A DNA stretch of 64,000 nt, taken from Sclerodactyla briareus. Its lineage: Eukaryota; Echinodermata; Holothuroidea; Dendrochirotida; Sclerodactylidae. Positions 38,627 to 50,520 of the stretch are shown piece by piece. Below the pieces are notes generated by a model that ran no database searches, was not told where the DNA came from, and saw only the letters and a list, made by a program, of their open reading frames with translations. A program made the translations under genes and the position numbers. Each line of letters opens with the position of its first letter. Positions within the stretch are counted from its first letter, which is position 1. The stretch spans positions 62,001 through 126,000 of the forward strand of contig JAODTK010000976.1 in assembly GCA_026419785.1 (NCBI GenBank), read 5' to 3'.

Positions 38627-39140
38627 CAAGGGTGGCGCCAGCGAGGAGGGGGGCAGGGGATCCATGCCTCCCTCCATCGGAAAACTCTTGCCCCCCACCC
38701 CCGTTGGGGATTTTTCCCATCTCCGCGGGGAGCCCGAGTGGGTACGCTAACATTCACACAAGACCGGACACCTCGAAGAGGGCCTATTCCCAGAACAGTA
38801 GAATATCTCAAACCTTCTTTATAGCAAAAATTCTTATATTGTTATTTTTTGGCGCGCTTCACACGCTTCATATCTTCGTGATATTGCCAGTTCTTCCTCA
38901 AGTTTACAGAGCAGCGTATCCATCCTGCTATCTTCCTACATACTAACAATCGTGGCATATATAGATAGAATACATGAGTTTTATGAATATCTTCGCAAGG
39001 TTCTGCAAAAAGATTAATGTTACAATTTTGTTGGGGAGGATGATCGTTCTACCGTCTACCACTTGGACCCCCGTCGGGGAACTCAGACCCCCCGTCGGGG
39101 AACTCAGACCCCCCGTCGGGGAAATCCTGGTGCCCACACC
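38627..39140. mobile_element. hAT-like non-autonomous transposon with target-site duplication
   Basis: The element is flanked by direct repeats GGCTAGTGG at 38618-38626 and 39141-39149 (8 or 9 bp depending on the exact end). The left end is CAAGGGTGGCGCCAG; the right end, complemented, reads CGGTGTGGGCACCAG, which agrees mainly in the inner part. The 8-bp duplication and the CA(A/G)GGG-type end fit the hAT superfamily. The interior is GC-rich at both ends and has no transposase frame. Confidence 0.6.
39066..39125. repeat. 21-bp tandem repeat, three copies
   Basis: CCCCCCGTCGGGGAACTCAG units sit near the right end of the hAT-like element. Subterminal repeats like this are common in such elements. 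Confidence 0.9.
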
Positions 39141-40284
39141 GGCTAGTGGTTATTGTATTGTAGATATTTGATATCCTTTGTTAGAGTAAGGATCAGCATA
39201 GTAGGATAGGGTTAGCATAACCAACTTCAGAAGTTCTTCCAGATAGCAAACCCACCGAGGACCTCCATTCAGCGCTAATACAGACGGATGCAATCTGATG
39301 ATCTCGCCTAGATTCTACTGTCCCAGGTCCGTAGGAAAGTGGATTGGATATGGGAGAGTGCAGAGTCATGACTCCGTACAGCTCTCGCAGATTTTAATTC
39401 CGCTGTGGATGTTTCGTCAACATTAAAGATTGATCGCTGATTGATCTCTGGGCCAGTATATGGTCTCTAGGGGAATAATCCTCATTGTCATATGGCCCCA
39501 TCAGTGAGAGGAAAATAGAATACGGTTAATTCAAATAAAAGATGGGATCAATCCGGTACAGTTGCTTGGTGCATTGCATTATTAGCACATTAACCTAATT
39601 AGTTGTTTGACTAATAAACGGGTGGTTTGCAATACATCGGGGTTCTGATGACTCTGTTTCCCTGTGGACTGTGTGACACATAAATAGATTAAATGCAATA
39701 ACATGTACTGCTCTGTTTGAGTCCTCTGTCTCATGGCCACCCATTCATCTGAAGCGTTTCATTACTCCTTCCCTTTCATATTCCTCATCAGTTCCCACCC
39801 ACTAGGCCCTCATCTCGTTAGTCTCCTCCTCAATAATCTGTCTCACTATAGTCCCTTGTCCCAAATCAATACATTAGACCTCCTGATGTATTGAAAATTT
39901 CAAGCTGTGTTTACTTAGCATGCGAAACATGTACAGTTGAATAGTCTCATGTGGATCGCACTCGCGAAGACTCCTCATTTGTTTTCTCAATTAACATTCT
40001 CTTGGCATACAGATCAAGAACTATGGAACATGGACTAAATATCTTTGTTACTCAGATTGAAGGCCATGTGGTATAGTGTAGTTTCCAGTAGGGTTTCTCT
40101 CTACATATTCAGTTTCATACTGCATCATACTAAAGTGTAATGAGGATTCTACAACCCTGCTCGTGTTTTTTTACGGACCTACTACATGCTGATTTGCTAA
40201 ACCCAGTAACGCGACTGTCCTCTATTCTGTGTCAACAACCTCGTATCCTATCAATTTAAGACTTGTTCAAGTTGTCAGGTCCAT

Positions 40285-40925
40285 TTTCGGAATCACGCAG
40301 CTGGTCATAGTACCACACAATCGAATACTGGCTCGATTTGCTAGGTCAATAGGTTAAACGCGTACGTTCAAAAACCAAATGTGGGGTTCGTGAACCTATC
40401 GGGAGTTTATGTTTCACACGCGCAACCTGTTCCGATTATACGCGCGTTCAAGGTGCACTTGCTCAACGAATCAAACGGGCGAAACGACGCATCGCTCGTT
40501 GCATTGGAGAACGCCATGTTCACACGCACAGAACCCTCCAGTTCGGCACGCGTGGTTTGTATTGCGTCTCCGTACGCACAGCACGCACTGCCAATCTTTT
40601 GTGTATGGTGCGAAATGCAATTCACCTTGATCAAACTAACGCAATAAGTTACCCTAGCTGCTTATTTACTGTTTAGAGATACAAAGATATAGATCTAGAG
40701 ATATAGATATCTCTAATCGTTCGGGTAATTCCTGATTTGTGGGTTTGTAGAATAGGAATAAAACTACAGAAGGTCGACTTTTACTGGTTCATAAAACCAG
40801 TCTCGACTCTGAATTTAGCCTAATAACGAACTCGGCTGCCCTCGTCCGTTATTTTACCTAAATTCATACTCTCGACTGTTTATTCGCCAGTAAAAGTCTC
40901 CCAGTTGCAGTTTATCCCTTAAATC
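40285..40925 (+). repeat. Dispersed repeat, copy 2 (partner 22010-22500)
   Basis: This longer copy has a CpG-rich middle (40350-40610) whose open frames on both strands reflect low stop density rather than a gene. It shares the TTATTTACTG(T)TTAGAGATAC and TAATAACGAACT blocks with the partner. Confidence 0.65.
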
Positions 40926-41979
40926 CCCCTCAGGGGGTGTTCATTAGGTATGTAGATGCATGTACCCCACCCCCTGGGTTCCACTATCGCCACAACTCAT
41001 GTGCGCCAAGTAGACCATAGAGTAGGTGTCTCCTGTGGGACCCTTGAGGCGGGGGGGGGGGGGGGTGGGGGGGGGTGGTTGACTACAAACATCAGCCAAG
41101 GTTTGATTGATTGAGAGGCTAGTCAATTCCAATGAAACTCACAATAGCTATTGAAGTATGTAATTGATTTTGTTATTATAGTAAGGATGTACGACTGCCT
41201 GATGGATTATAGTGACATGGCTGACCTAATATGTGTTGCGCAAAAAACATGTCTAGAAACCTTTGATGGGGGTGGGGCATGACTGGTTGCCGACCTTGGG
41301 GGCCAGGTTCCCTTCCCGGTTGGATCATTTTTGCTCCCTGAGATGCGAAATGGTGCAAATGTGAACAATGTCAAGCAACAATATTCAATTTTTAATGCCT
41401 AAATTCTTTAGTTGTTTGGTTGAACTGTCAATGAAAGGGGGGGGGGTGGGGTGGAACAGGGCTGCCCCCCCCTCCCTGGATCCCCCCATGAGTCCAATCA
41501 TGAAGCTAGCTCCATGGTCATAATACAATTATGTAAAGTTGACTAGACCCTCGGTACTTTCGATTGTATCAAGGAAATTCAACCCTTAAACAAGATATCA
41601 GCTTATGTGCGCATGTAAATGGCACAATCCACTACTTCCTTAATGTGACATTTTGAGAGAGGGTGAAAAGCCTCTGTGATACCAAGCCAATGCAAAGCAA
41701 CATATTCTTTCAAAACCTGTAACAAATGAAAAGTAACTGGCATGTGAATGAACACTGGGAAGCTACATGCAAAAGTTGGAACATTTTTTGCGTAAATCCT
41801 CGTATCTCCCCTGTCCCACTGACGTCAATAATCCTTCAAGTTCAAGTACATTGAATTAACTCAACAAGACAGTATGCTAAAAATCTTCAACTTCGGGGTG
41901 TGGAGTTTCGATATGAACGTTTTCCCCAGCCAAATAATATCTGACAATATGATTAATCTACATTTTTGGCTTTTGGCAG

Positions 41980-42095
41980 GTTTTAGACAAGAAGAAGGAC
42001 TACCAGCTACGAAGGTTAACCAGGAGTACAGGGAACTCCAGGACATGCTGCACAGATCATCAGTACCTCCAGCATCAACGCAGAAAAAGAAAGAG
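41980..42095 (+). CDS. RBIS: RBIS-like second coding exon
   Basis: A good acceptor (TTTTGGCTTTTGGCAG) ends at 41979. Entered in phase 0, which is the phase left by the donor at 27220, the exon reads VLDKKKDYQL, slips one base near 42010, then reads KVNQEYRELQDMLHRSS. Human RBIS at the same distance after its VTTNLKK motif has a helix with the pattern VNxxFxxVQxxL; here VNxxYxxLQxxL fits residue for residue in spacing. Phase, spacing and motif agree independently. A lysine-rich tail (QKKKE) ends at a weak donor GAG|GTCAGA at 42095/42096, so the 3' boundary is the least certain part. The expected C-terminal motif (VNVDEA...L in human) was not found next to it. In another frame the sequence stays nearly open to 42306, which is discussed as a separate finding. 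Confidence 0.5.
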
Positions 42096-43790
42096 GTCAG
42101 AAAAATTCCTCAGTGCAATTCAGGGTGGTTTGCCTGAGCTAGGAAAGGCTGTAGCCTACCTGTTGCCACTCGGAAAGAAGTTTGTTACTGATACGTGGCC
42201 ATGCTTGTTCACATCTTCCTGAGTTGTCATAGATGTTCTAAACAGACCTCGGCCAAAAACTACAGGACTTGGTTCCCTTAAGAAATCTTCTAGGTATGGA
42301 TGGTGAATAAAGCATGGGTTGAAGAATTGCACTGACTACCTAGGTTCAGGATTTTGTTTCATGTTATGTTTTGTGTCATTCAAGTGAGTTAATAGGGAGG
42401 CCCCTGACAAATTTGTTGACTACTTCTCAATCAGGGTGCCATCTAGACCAGGTACCATGGGGGTCTAATCAGTGAAGGGTCCCAAGGTACTTTTTCCACA
42501 GTTTAGCCTAACATGTCCGGAACAGGAAAAGTGTGGGGTAAAGCCCTGGTAGCCAGAACCCCCTCCCCATTTGTGCAGTCCCTGTAAATCAGTCTGAAGA
42601 TGGTCCCCTCAGGTTTATTGTTCCTCGGACTAAATGGACAGCTTTCGAAGACGGAGTGCTTCCAGTGGTGGGTTCTTGTGAATGGAACAAACCTTCCTGA
42701 TAAGGTGAAGTATTTATATACAGAACTCTAATACTTGATGATCTAAAGATGCATTCGTTTAAATTGGCAGTCACAATTTTTTTTGCACAGATGCACAAGT
42801 ATGTGCTGCATATTGGTGTTTGAAAGAAGTTTGGATTGACTGGGGGGAGGGGGAGGTACTAGGGGGGTGCATGACCCACATCGTGTAGACCCTCTCAACT
42901 TTTGATAGAAATGATTGGCAAACTAGAACATATCATGCAGAAACACAAGGTTCTGTGGCACAGATCACAGCATCCCACCCTCAAAACTTAACCAAGCAGT
43001 CATTGGTGATGTGTATGCTCCACTTGCAATAGTTATTGCTACTATTTGAGACCCCAGTTTTCACTGTGGATCAACCCCCCCCCAGGTTGAATGTTTCTCC
43101 TGTGGTAGTTGAGGTGGATGTGACTGGACCAATACCCCCAAGATTATCCCTGATTCCATGATTTCTTTTTTTTTTGGGGGGGAGGAGCTAGGGTTTGGGG
43201 CATATGTTTGGAGGTTTGTGGGTGGAGGGGGTAGCTGTCCGGCAACTGAGGTGACAGTGAGGTAAATCACAACTTCATTGAATCCGACATGATTGTGACC
43301 CAATTGTCCAAATTGTAGAAGGGGTACTGTTCGGTGAATTGAATTGGAGCCTGATAGATAGTTAATGAGATAAATGTTTGTGTTTAATGTATTTGTGTAT
43401 TAGAAGGTTTTTCGCCCATGCAGATTACCCTGTTTCCTGGGGCTACTCATATTTTTGCCTTAAATCAGAATTCCATAATTTGCTTTTGCCTCACACAAGA
43501 TTGTTCAAAAGCATGTAACAGGTGTAGAAGTTTCAAACTTCATACAAATCTTAACCACTGGGTCTGGGAAAGGAGGCGAAATCATGCCTCCTCTCTATAC
43601 AGAATAGTCCGTCATATACAAACCCTTGCTGTAACATATCTGATTAACCCAAACAATGCATGTGCCTGATATAGGCACAAACCCGGTAGTCTATCAAAGA
43701 GAGCCTGTATTTTCAACTGACAAAGTGCTTACAGAAAAATCAGTGGGTTATATAGGCTTTACCTTAGAAGCCTTAAATGGTATTTCTTGC
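42096..43790. other. No assigned gene; partly open frame at its start
   Basis: The first ~210 bases are open on the plus strand with one stop (see findings). The rest holds G/C runs near 42841-42866, 43074-43083 and 43167-43182 and no recognisable element. Confidence 0.35.
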
Positions 43791-43794
43791 TTAT

Positions 43795-44050
43795 TATCTC
43801 ATCGGGCCTTAAGGGCCAGATGAGATATTGTAGTCACTTTCATTTCACCTTATTTATACTGTTTGGGGTGCCATAGCAACGGTTGCTAGGTAACCATAGT
43901 GGTGGTTAGGGTGAATATCCACTGAGGGGTACCCTCTGGTGGGGTGCCCATGGGTGGTCGATTGGTCAGCAATGAGGTGCACTCGCAAAGGTTCCCGTTT
44001 GTGTGTGTGCGTGTTTGTGTGTGTGTGTGCGTTTGCGTCTCCGTCAGATT
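43795..44050 (+). mobile_element. Palindrome-headed repeat family 2, copy 1
   Basis: The head is a 33-base palindrome with arms TATCTCATC and GATGAGATA around GGGCCTTAAGGGCC (43795-43827). Then come GTAGTCAC, ATTTCACC, an X-box-like pair, ATAGTGGTGGTTAGG, CCACTGAGGGGTACC, GGTGGGGTGCCCAT and CAGCAATGAGGTGCA, and a (GT)n run at 43998-44036. Copy 2 at 45192-45400 keeps the order. Confidence 0.65.
43868..43895. promoter_or_regulatory. RFX X-box-like palindromes in repeat copy 1
   Basis: TGCCATAGCAACGGTTGC followed by TAGGTAACC contains two adjoining matches to the GTTGCCATGGCAAC-type X-box. Binding is inferred only. Confidence 0.35.
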
Positions 44051-45191
44051 TTTGATGGTTTTTCGCAAATATTCCCACTTTTCAGGTGGCGGAAACATGG
44101 TCAAATTTTGGCCATTACCCGAAATAGTCCATGGAAACACCACGTTTACCCTCCAAATTGGAACAAATTTTCTTTCAGAAACATGAATTCGGGGAGTCCA
44201 ATGGCCATTTTGGGTGGTAAAAAAAGTCATTTTTGCCTATTTCCTCAACACTGTTGTTAAAGAAGTTCGTGTGTACTAACTTATACCCGAACAATTTAGA
44301 TCTCCGAACAAGGCAGGATAACAAAAATGACCCACGTTTCCCTTGCATTCAAGCAAAAATTGCAAATAAATTCGAATTTGGAGAGAAACACTATTTTTTG
44401 GCCAATTGTTGAATTTTTTCTTTGAAAAATTTGGTGACTGGAATGACTGAATGGTTCATAAGTGAATTGTGATACACTGTAAGACAGGTAATCCCCAAAT
44501 ACAATTTCAACTTCACTTCTAGTGAATTTTTTATGAATTGGACTTGGGGAGGAAACTTCGATTAGATACGTCCCTACTGGACTAAGAAGGCAGATGAGTA
44601 GGGGGGGGGGGGGGGGGGGTTTGCGGTCAATGGAGTGTAGAAGGCCAGAATACCAGTGATTCTCCCACTGATTAGTTACGACGTCATTCAAATCAGAGCA
44701 AGACAAACCTGGAGCTTGAGGAATTCCCGGCGGGTTGTGTACTCGGCTATCAGGCCACGCCTGGCTACCATGGCTAATTTAGCTGGTACGATTGTTACCT
44801 TATTAGTATACCGATGTGTAACTGGATGTATGAGATTACTGTTAGACTGTAATTACTGGTAGGGATTAGGGGTAGGGTTAGTGAGGATCAGGGGGTAGGC
44901 TTAGGTGTTTGTAACGTAAAGATTTGGGATTATACATCTGGAATGGCCCTAACCATTCCAACCCGAATGAAATATTTTATCATTCAACCCACTGTTGGCT
45001 CCCCTCAAGCCATTGATCCACACTGAAAGGCCTGGATTAGGTCATTTTGGGACCCAACCGCCCCATTTTTCGAACCTTATATCAGATTTTGAGCAGGAAA
45101 TTGGACCAAACAGTGAAATACAATTGGTAAAAAAGCTCATAATTACATCATTCATACAATATAATCCAATGTGCCTTGCATGGCCACATTT

Positions 45192-45400
45192 TATCTCATC
45201 GGTCCCGAAGGGCCAGTGAAGATATTGTAGTCACTTGCCCATTTCACCTATATTTACTGTTGCCGGTTGCCATAGCAATGGTGCTATGGTAACCATAGTG
45301 GTGGTTAGGTACTATCCACTGAGGGGTACCCACTGGTGGGGTGCCCATTGGGGGTGTCGGGTGGTCAAGCAATGAGGTGCAATTGACTCCGTCACACACG
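45192..45400 (+). mobile_element. Palindrome-headed repeat family 2, copy 2
   Basis: TTATCTCATCGG ... GAAGGGCCAGTG is a decayed form of the same head, followed by all the blocks of copy 1 up to CAATGAGGTGCA. The GT run is replaced by ACTCCGTCACACACGG. Confidence 0.65.
45265..45294. promoter_or_regulatory. RFX X-box-like palindromes in repeat copy 2
   Basis: GGTTGCCATAGCAATGG and GTGCTATGGTAACC form two X-box-like palindromes at the same place as in copy 1. They are kept while neighbouring bases have changed. Confidence 0.35.
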
Positions 45401-48400
45401 GTCGTATGGGTCCGAGCGAGTCAGTGCCTCGGTGGTTTCCCCTCCCTTGATGTGTCTACCCCGAGAGACTTGGCCGCCCCCGTACTCTGCCACCCTTATC
45501 GACGGACATTTACATTACTCTCTAACCCCACCCGTCATCACCAACACACCGTGACTGTCTTTCAACTTCTCTAACATTAGTATTCATCCCACCCCCTATC
45601 CAGGTGTAAACATGCTGTACTTATACAATCATGCCTATTTAGGCCTAGGCCGCGGGCCTAATGTTAAAGCTACCAGTGTGAATTTACCTCTTCAAGCAAC
45701 AGTTCTAAGGCACTAGGCTTAGGCTAGTATTAACGAGTATTCTATTATAGCTAGGCTTAGCCTAGTTAACTCCACATGAGTGTTTCCCCCATAGACAAAA
45801 ATATTGTATTGGCCAAAAATACAAATGTACTGACACTTCACCCTTTTTCTGAGCCCAGAGCAAGTTATTACCAGGGTAGACTCCACTCCCGTTTTGAAAT
45901 CTAACAACAAATTTTCATACTGTCAGTCTGGAGTCTGACCAATGATGTTTCGTACTGATGATGCCGTGAAGTGCAGGGTGAGGTTAGCGAATCTTTAGCA
46001 GCAGTCCACAGATGAAAGCTCATCAAAAGAAGGGATGTGTGGGTAGAAGAATACAGTCAAACTGCTTTGCCAGGGTCATGTAACTGTATACAAATTGCAC
46101 AGCGAAATGTGTTCTTCGAATAAGGGCAGACTTGGATCCGCGTGAAGGAGGCTCTAAACCCCCAATTTGGCCCAAAAGCGGAAAAAACATTATGGTCTAT
46201 TTTTAAGGGGAATATCCTGGGTGGAATTACAATCAGTGTCAAGGTGGTTGCTGCTTTATTCAGTGTTATTTCTCGAGAGAGATGAGAAATGACTAGCACA
46301 CTCGGAGGTCAAATGAAAAGCTCTTCTAGAACGGGAAATGGAGAAGGAAAAGCAAGAAGATATTAGAAATAAATGGAAAACTTGCCCCCAAAAGCCAGGA
46401 AAGCTGGGAACAAATTGAATATTCTAGAATCTATGTACGGGAAGCCTGCTTTTATGACGCTTCTCATACAGTTATAGGTCACCTTACCCTCACTCCACCC
46501 CACCCTCCCCCACCCCTACAACTATCGTTGACCCTGAAACCCCGGGAAGAAATGCAGCTATAATGATATAAAATTTGCAGAATACGTTGGAGAATGACTG
46601 CTAAAGATATGCGAGTTGTACACATTCACTATCCCGGAAGGGAGTCTTCTCCAGTCGATCTGAAAGTGTCTGATACCTAGAAGACCTAAATTTTAAACCT
46701 AACTGTCCTGGAAGACTGGACCAAGAAAAGCTCACACCAAGAAATCTTGACTTGTCTGATCCACTGCTCACTTATATGGCACAACTGCTGGAGGGAAGCT
46801 ATCCACATGCGATTTCATGCAGTATAATGTTCTGAAGGTCTGAACTCCTGAAGACTGAATTTTCCATGGATGCAATGAGATATGCACTACGGGATTGCCC
46901 TCGCGGTGGTATGTTCGATATACATTTTGCTGGGATTCCTAGCTCCTGATGACAGAAATTATGAGACAAAATTATCAATTGGCTTGTAGCCGGTAATTTC
47001 TCAACAATTCATGGAGGAAGTGGGGACTGGAACAGGTGCTTTCGTCCTGAAATGTCCAATATTTCACACTGTCAGGCCAGACCACTATTGCCCGTTGGTC
47101 CCACTTTGTGAAACGAACCGTACACCACAACTAGGCCTTTCTCACCACCCTACATTACAAGGGCTGGCCTTCAAATTGCATAGAACCAAGGGCAAGTCAC
47201 TGTGGACAGAGGGCGGGCAGGGATTCGTGACCTGCTCAACTTTCATGAGGGCCCATACAATAACAGCTTGGACACCAAAGTGCCCAAACTTTACATGTAT
47301 TTTTCCCTTCCCCAACGTTAGCAGGTGCATAGAACTAATATTTGGCCAGTATCACCCCAACTGAAAGATTTGTACCAAAATACCAAGGTGGTCAATTCGA
47401 ACGAACATAGAACCATGCTTTGTTTCTTTCATGGATAAATATAATTCAATTGTAGGTGTGATTGGAAAATGAGAAAACATATGGTCCAGAGGAGAACAGT
47501 CACTTCCACAAGGAGGAAGAGGCTATTATAACTAGCTTGTCTACTCAAGACAGAGAAAGGTCTACAGTGAGGAAGTCACAGTCTTTAAGTGGTCCGGGGT
47601 GTTGGTGTGGGTAGGGCCGGTGAAATGATAAATATGTGTATTCCCTCCATTTCCACAAATTTGATGATGCAGATGGAATGTGTCCAAGATTTAGGCTGGT
47701 CTTTAATTGTACAGGGCTCTTATATGGACTCCATGTTTATTGTCTTGACATCGTCCATTTTCATTTAGGTTTTAAAGTTTGATAGAGTACAGAGATTGCT
47801 TAATAGGAAGTTTGAAAGTCAATATGTCCTGATTCAAATGAACCCAAATGCATATTTGTAAATGCTAGAATCACACAATTTTGGTTGTGGGGTTCCGACT
47901 GTTCCTCGTCCACCTGTGTCAGGTTAAGGGAAGTTTGTTGCATGACTAGTTGACTTTGTGTGTCCCCCCCCCCTCCTTCTCCCCCCCCCCTCAAAAAAGG
48001 CATGATACTCCGACACGTCATGTGAAAAGTACCTAGTCCCGCGTTAGCTCAGTTAGGCTGCTGTAAATTGACGACACTCTGTAGTCAAGCAGCGTTCACC
48101 TAATACCGTAATGTTTTAGTGAAATTCCGATAGAAATTTGTAGATGTTTCATTTGGCCTCAGTTGCATAGGAAAACAAAAGGGGAGAAATGTTGGACCCT
48201 CAGTTTTCACACAGTAACTTTTTGGCAGCAAGGTCCTCCCCATATCCTGTACAATTAAATTAAACATTGGATATTGCCTGTTGTCTTTTGTTCAACTGCC
48301 AGCACTTGCCTGGATACTAAAGATTTCAGGGCAACACATTCACTTGCAGCAAATGTATTTTATTCGACATAATTTTCAAGCCTCGGGCCACAATGAGGCA

Positions 48401-50009
48401 GTATGACTCGGTGATTGGATTAGCGCAGGTGGCATGGCTTTGGATTAAGACTGCATATTGTGGGTTTCAGGGGCAGACCTTTCCCAGTTTCTTTGGGTGA
48501 TACACTTGTCCCCACCCCTCCCAGTGATAATTGGACCTGTGAGGAACCTGAATAAAACTTTACATTACCTTGCTGCAACATACTCCCATGGACTGTTCTT
48601 GTGTGTGGGCTGGATGGTATGGGTGGTATACGCAACATATGGCAGCTGGCCTATGGACTGTGGGCATACTCAGGCTATGGGGGAATAGGTTTAAACCCCC
48701 CTCAGTTTGCCGAAGAATCAGCTCTTGACAAATTCAGTGATAATTTTTTGATATTTCATTTTGAATTGAAGCCCAAACACTGCACCATTTGCCTTCCTAA
48801 TTTTTTTTTTTTTTTTTTGGTTTGTAGAAGGGTGGGGGGGTGTTATTTGCCTTTCCCCACCCAGATTTGGGAAACAGCCCCACCCTCCCCTATGTCGACT
48901 TTCTGCATGCATATGGAAGTAGCCAAACAACTTCTGACTACTGGTGGGTCACAAACTCCCTGTTGCCCTAGGGGAGGGAGGTGTAGGGTTGTTATTGCCT
49001 TCACCCAAATTTTGAGAACAAGGTCAAAGGTCACGAATCCAGTTGGCCTCAGGGTTTATGTGGTAGATGTTTCCTACCACTTACATTTAGGCTTCATCTC
49101 AGATGATCTAACACGAATTATTGCAATCTGTTTCTTTCTGTAATAGTTTATTAGGCTCATCTGACAGGGAATTGCCTCCCATATTTTTTTCTCCATACCT
49201 CATCTAGTGGCAAGGTCTGTTTACCATTTTTCAATCGAAAATGTCCCAAGGAAATTGTCATGAGCAAGAACCACTAACCCTAAAAGGTAATAAAATGACC
49301 CACTACAGATGAAGGTCACCAGACAAGTCAAGTCAACAAGCAGCTGGTTAGACTGTATAGTATAGCCCTGAAAGGCCAATGGGAATATTTTGACAGGATT
49401 TAATTGAATATTGGCCATACTAATAAACACACGGATCAAAACATTGATTTTATGACATCTCTGCAAACAGGCTGTGTCCTGAAACTTTAGCCATAAGCGC
49501 ATAATGCTGTAATGCTTCATTCGTTTAATCTGAAACTTGGTAAACATGTTGCCCTTATAGTACGTGGATTGAGATCAAAAGTGGGAATTATGCATGCGCT
49601 CTCTATTTGGGATTGCGGGTAAAAAATACCGGTGTTGTGTTAGTCAAATGAAAGAAAGAATAGGTGGGTGGGGTTGGTAGGTGGGTTGAAAGTTGGTCCG
49701 GAAAAATGGGCAGGTCACGGAGGGCAAATCTGTGTTTGTATCTCGTTAAGTTCGTCGGATTTGAACCAAAATTTGTGAATGAGACTGTGTTAGTCATAAC
49801 AACTTAGGAAGTCATGTCAAGGTCAAAGGAGGTCAAATGGACTGATTTGATGTGCTATCTTTATGAGTACCACACAAAAGTAAGTTCTTCGGGATTTTAC
49901 CGTCGGCCTTCACCCGCCCGCACATGTCCAGTCCTTTGTATCTTCATGAGCTTTAGTCATCTGGGACCAGACCATACTGTTCTCTTAGGTTTATATGCAC
50001 CTGTCAACT
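45401..50009. other. No gene recognised
   Basis: It includes a TAGGCCTAGGC-rich patch (45637-45770), C runs near 47967-47990, an 18-T run (48801-48818) and a repeat block at about 49690-49930 related to 54690-55110 (GGAGGTCA(A/G)ATGGAC ... TTTGATG). A 180-codon frame at 48601-49143 crosses the T run and has no domain. Confidence 0.4.
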
Positions 50010-50520
50010 GAATGACGCACAACCCAATACCAGGCCATAGTCAGTCAAATGTGAGTCATAATTGGCAGTTATGTCACTGTCAAACTGCATGACGCACCCC
50101 AAACCCTGGCCATAGTCAGTCCAAATGGGAGTCTAATAGCAGTATGTCACCTGTCAACTGCATGACGCCAACCCCAATACCTTGGCCATAGTCAGTCAAA
50201 TGGTTTGGGGTGTCATATTGGCAGTAGGTCACCTGCAATCTGCATGACGCAACCCAATACCCTGGCCATAGTTAGTCAAATGTGAGTAATAATTGGCGTA
50301 TGGTACCTGTCAACGCAGACGCAACCCAATACCCTGGCCATAGTCAGGCAATGTGCGTCATAATTGGCAGTATGTCACCATGTCAACGGATGACGCACCC
50401 AAGACCCTGGACAGTCCAGTCAAATGTGAGTATAATTGGCAGGATGTCGCCATGGCAACTGAGGACGCACCCCACTACCCTGGCATAGTCAGTCAAATGT
50501 AGTATAATTGGCAGTATGTC
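50010..50520 (+). repeat. ~75-bp minisatellite, about seven copies
   Basis: Each unit contains CATAGTCAGTCAAATGTGAG, TCATAATTGGCAGTATGTCA, CCTGTCAACTGCATGACGCA and CCCAATACCCTGGC. Copies differ mostly by one- or two-base losses. Confidence 0.9.

Larger units (their letters stand above)
27221..41979 (+). other. Putative RBIS intron 1, 14.8 kb, repeat-filled
   Basis: This interval is bounded by GTGAGG at 27221 and TTGGCAG at 41979. I saw no convincing coding exon inside it. It holds two local duplications (28.2 and 29.2-29.7 kb), a reverse copy of a 22.5-kb repeat (30.06-30.25 kb), a polypurine tract (30.5 kb), two satellite monomers (32.2-32.6 kb), a 3' fragment of the 2.26-kb element family (36.64 kb), two miniature DNA transposons (37.46 and 38.63 kb) and the second copy of a 22.0-kb repeat (40.29 kb). 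Between these (30.64-32.17, 32.57-36.64, 39.15-40.28 and 40.93-41.97 kb) there is unassigned AT-rich DNA with homopolymer runs. Confidence 0.42.

Noticed and set aside
48038-48110. tRNA-like A box (GTTAGCTCAGTTAGGCTG)
   Set aside because: The downstream sequence lacks a GGTTCGAATCC-type B box and no cloverleaf can be drawn; at best a decayed tRNA-derived SINE head.
48601-49143. 180-codon plus-strand open frame
   Set aside because: It runs through an 18-T homopolymer and G runs and has no protein-like motif.
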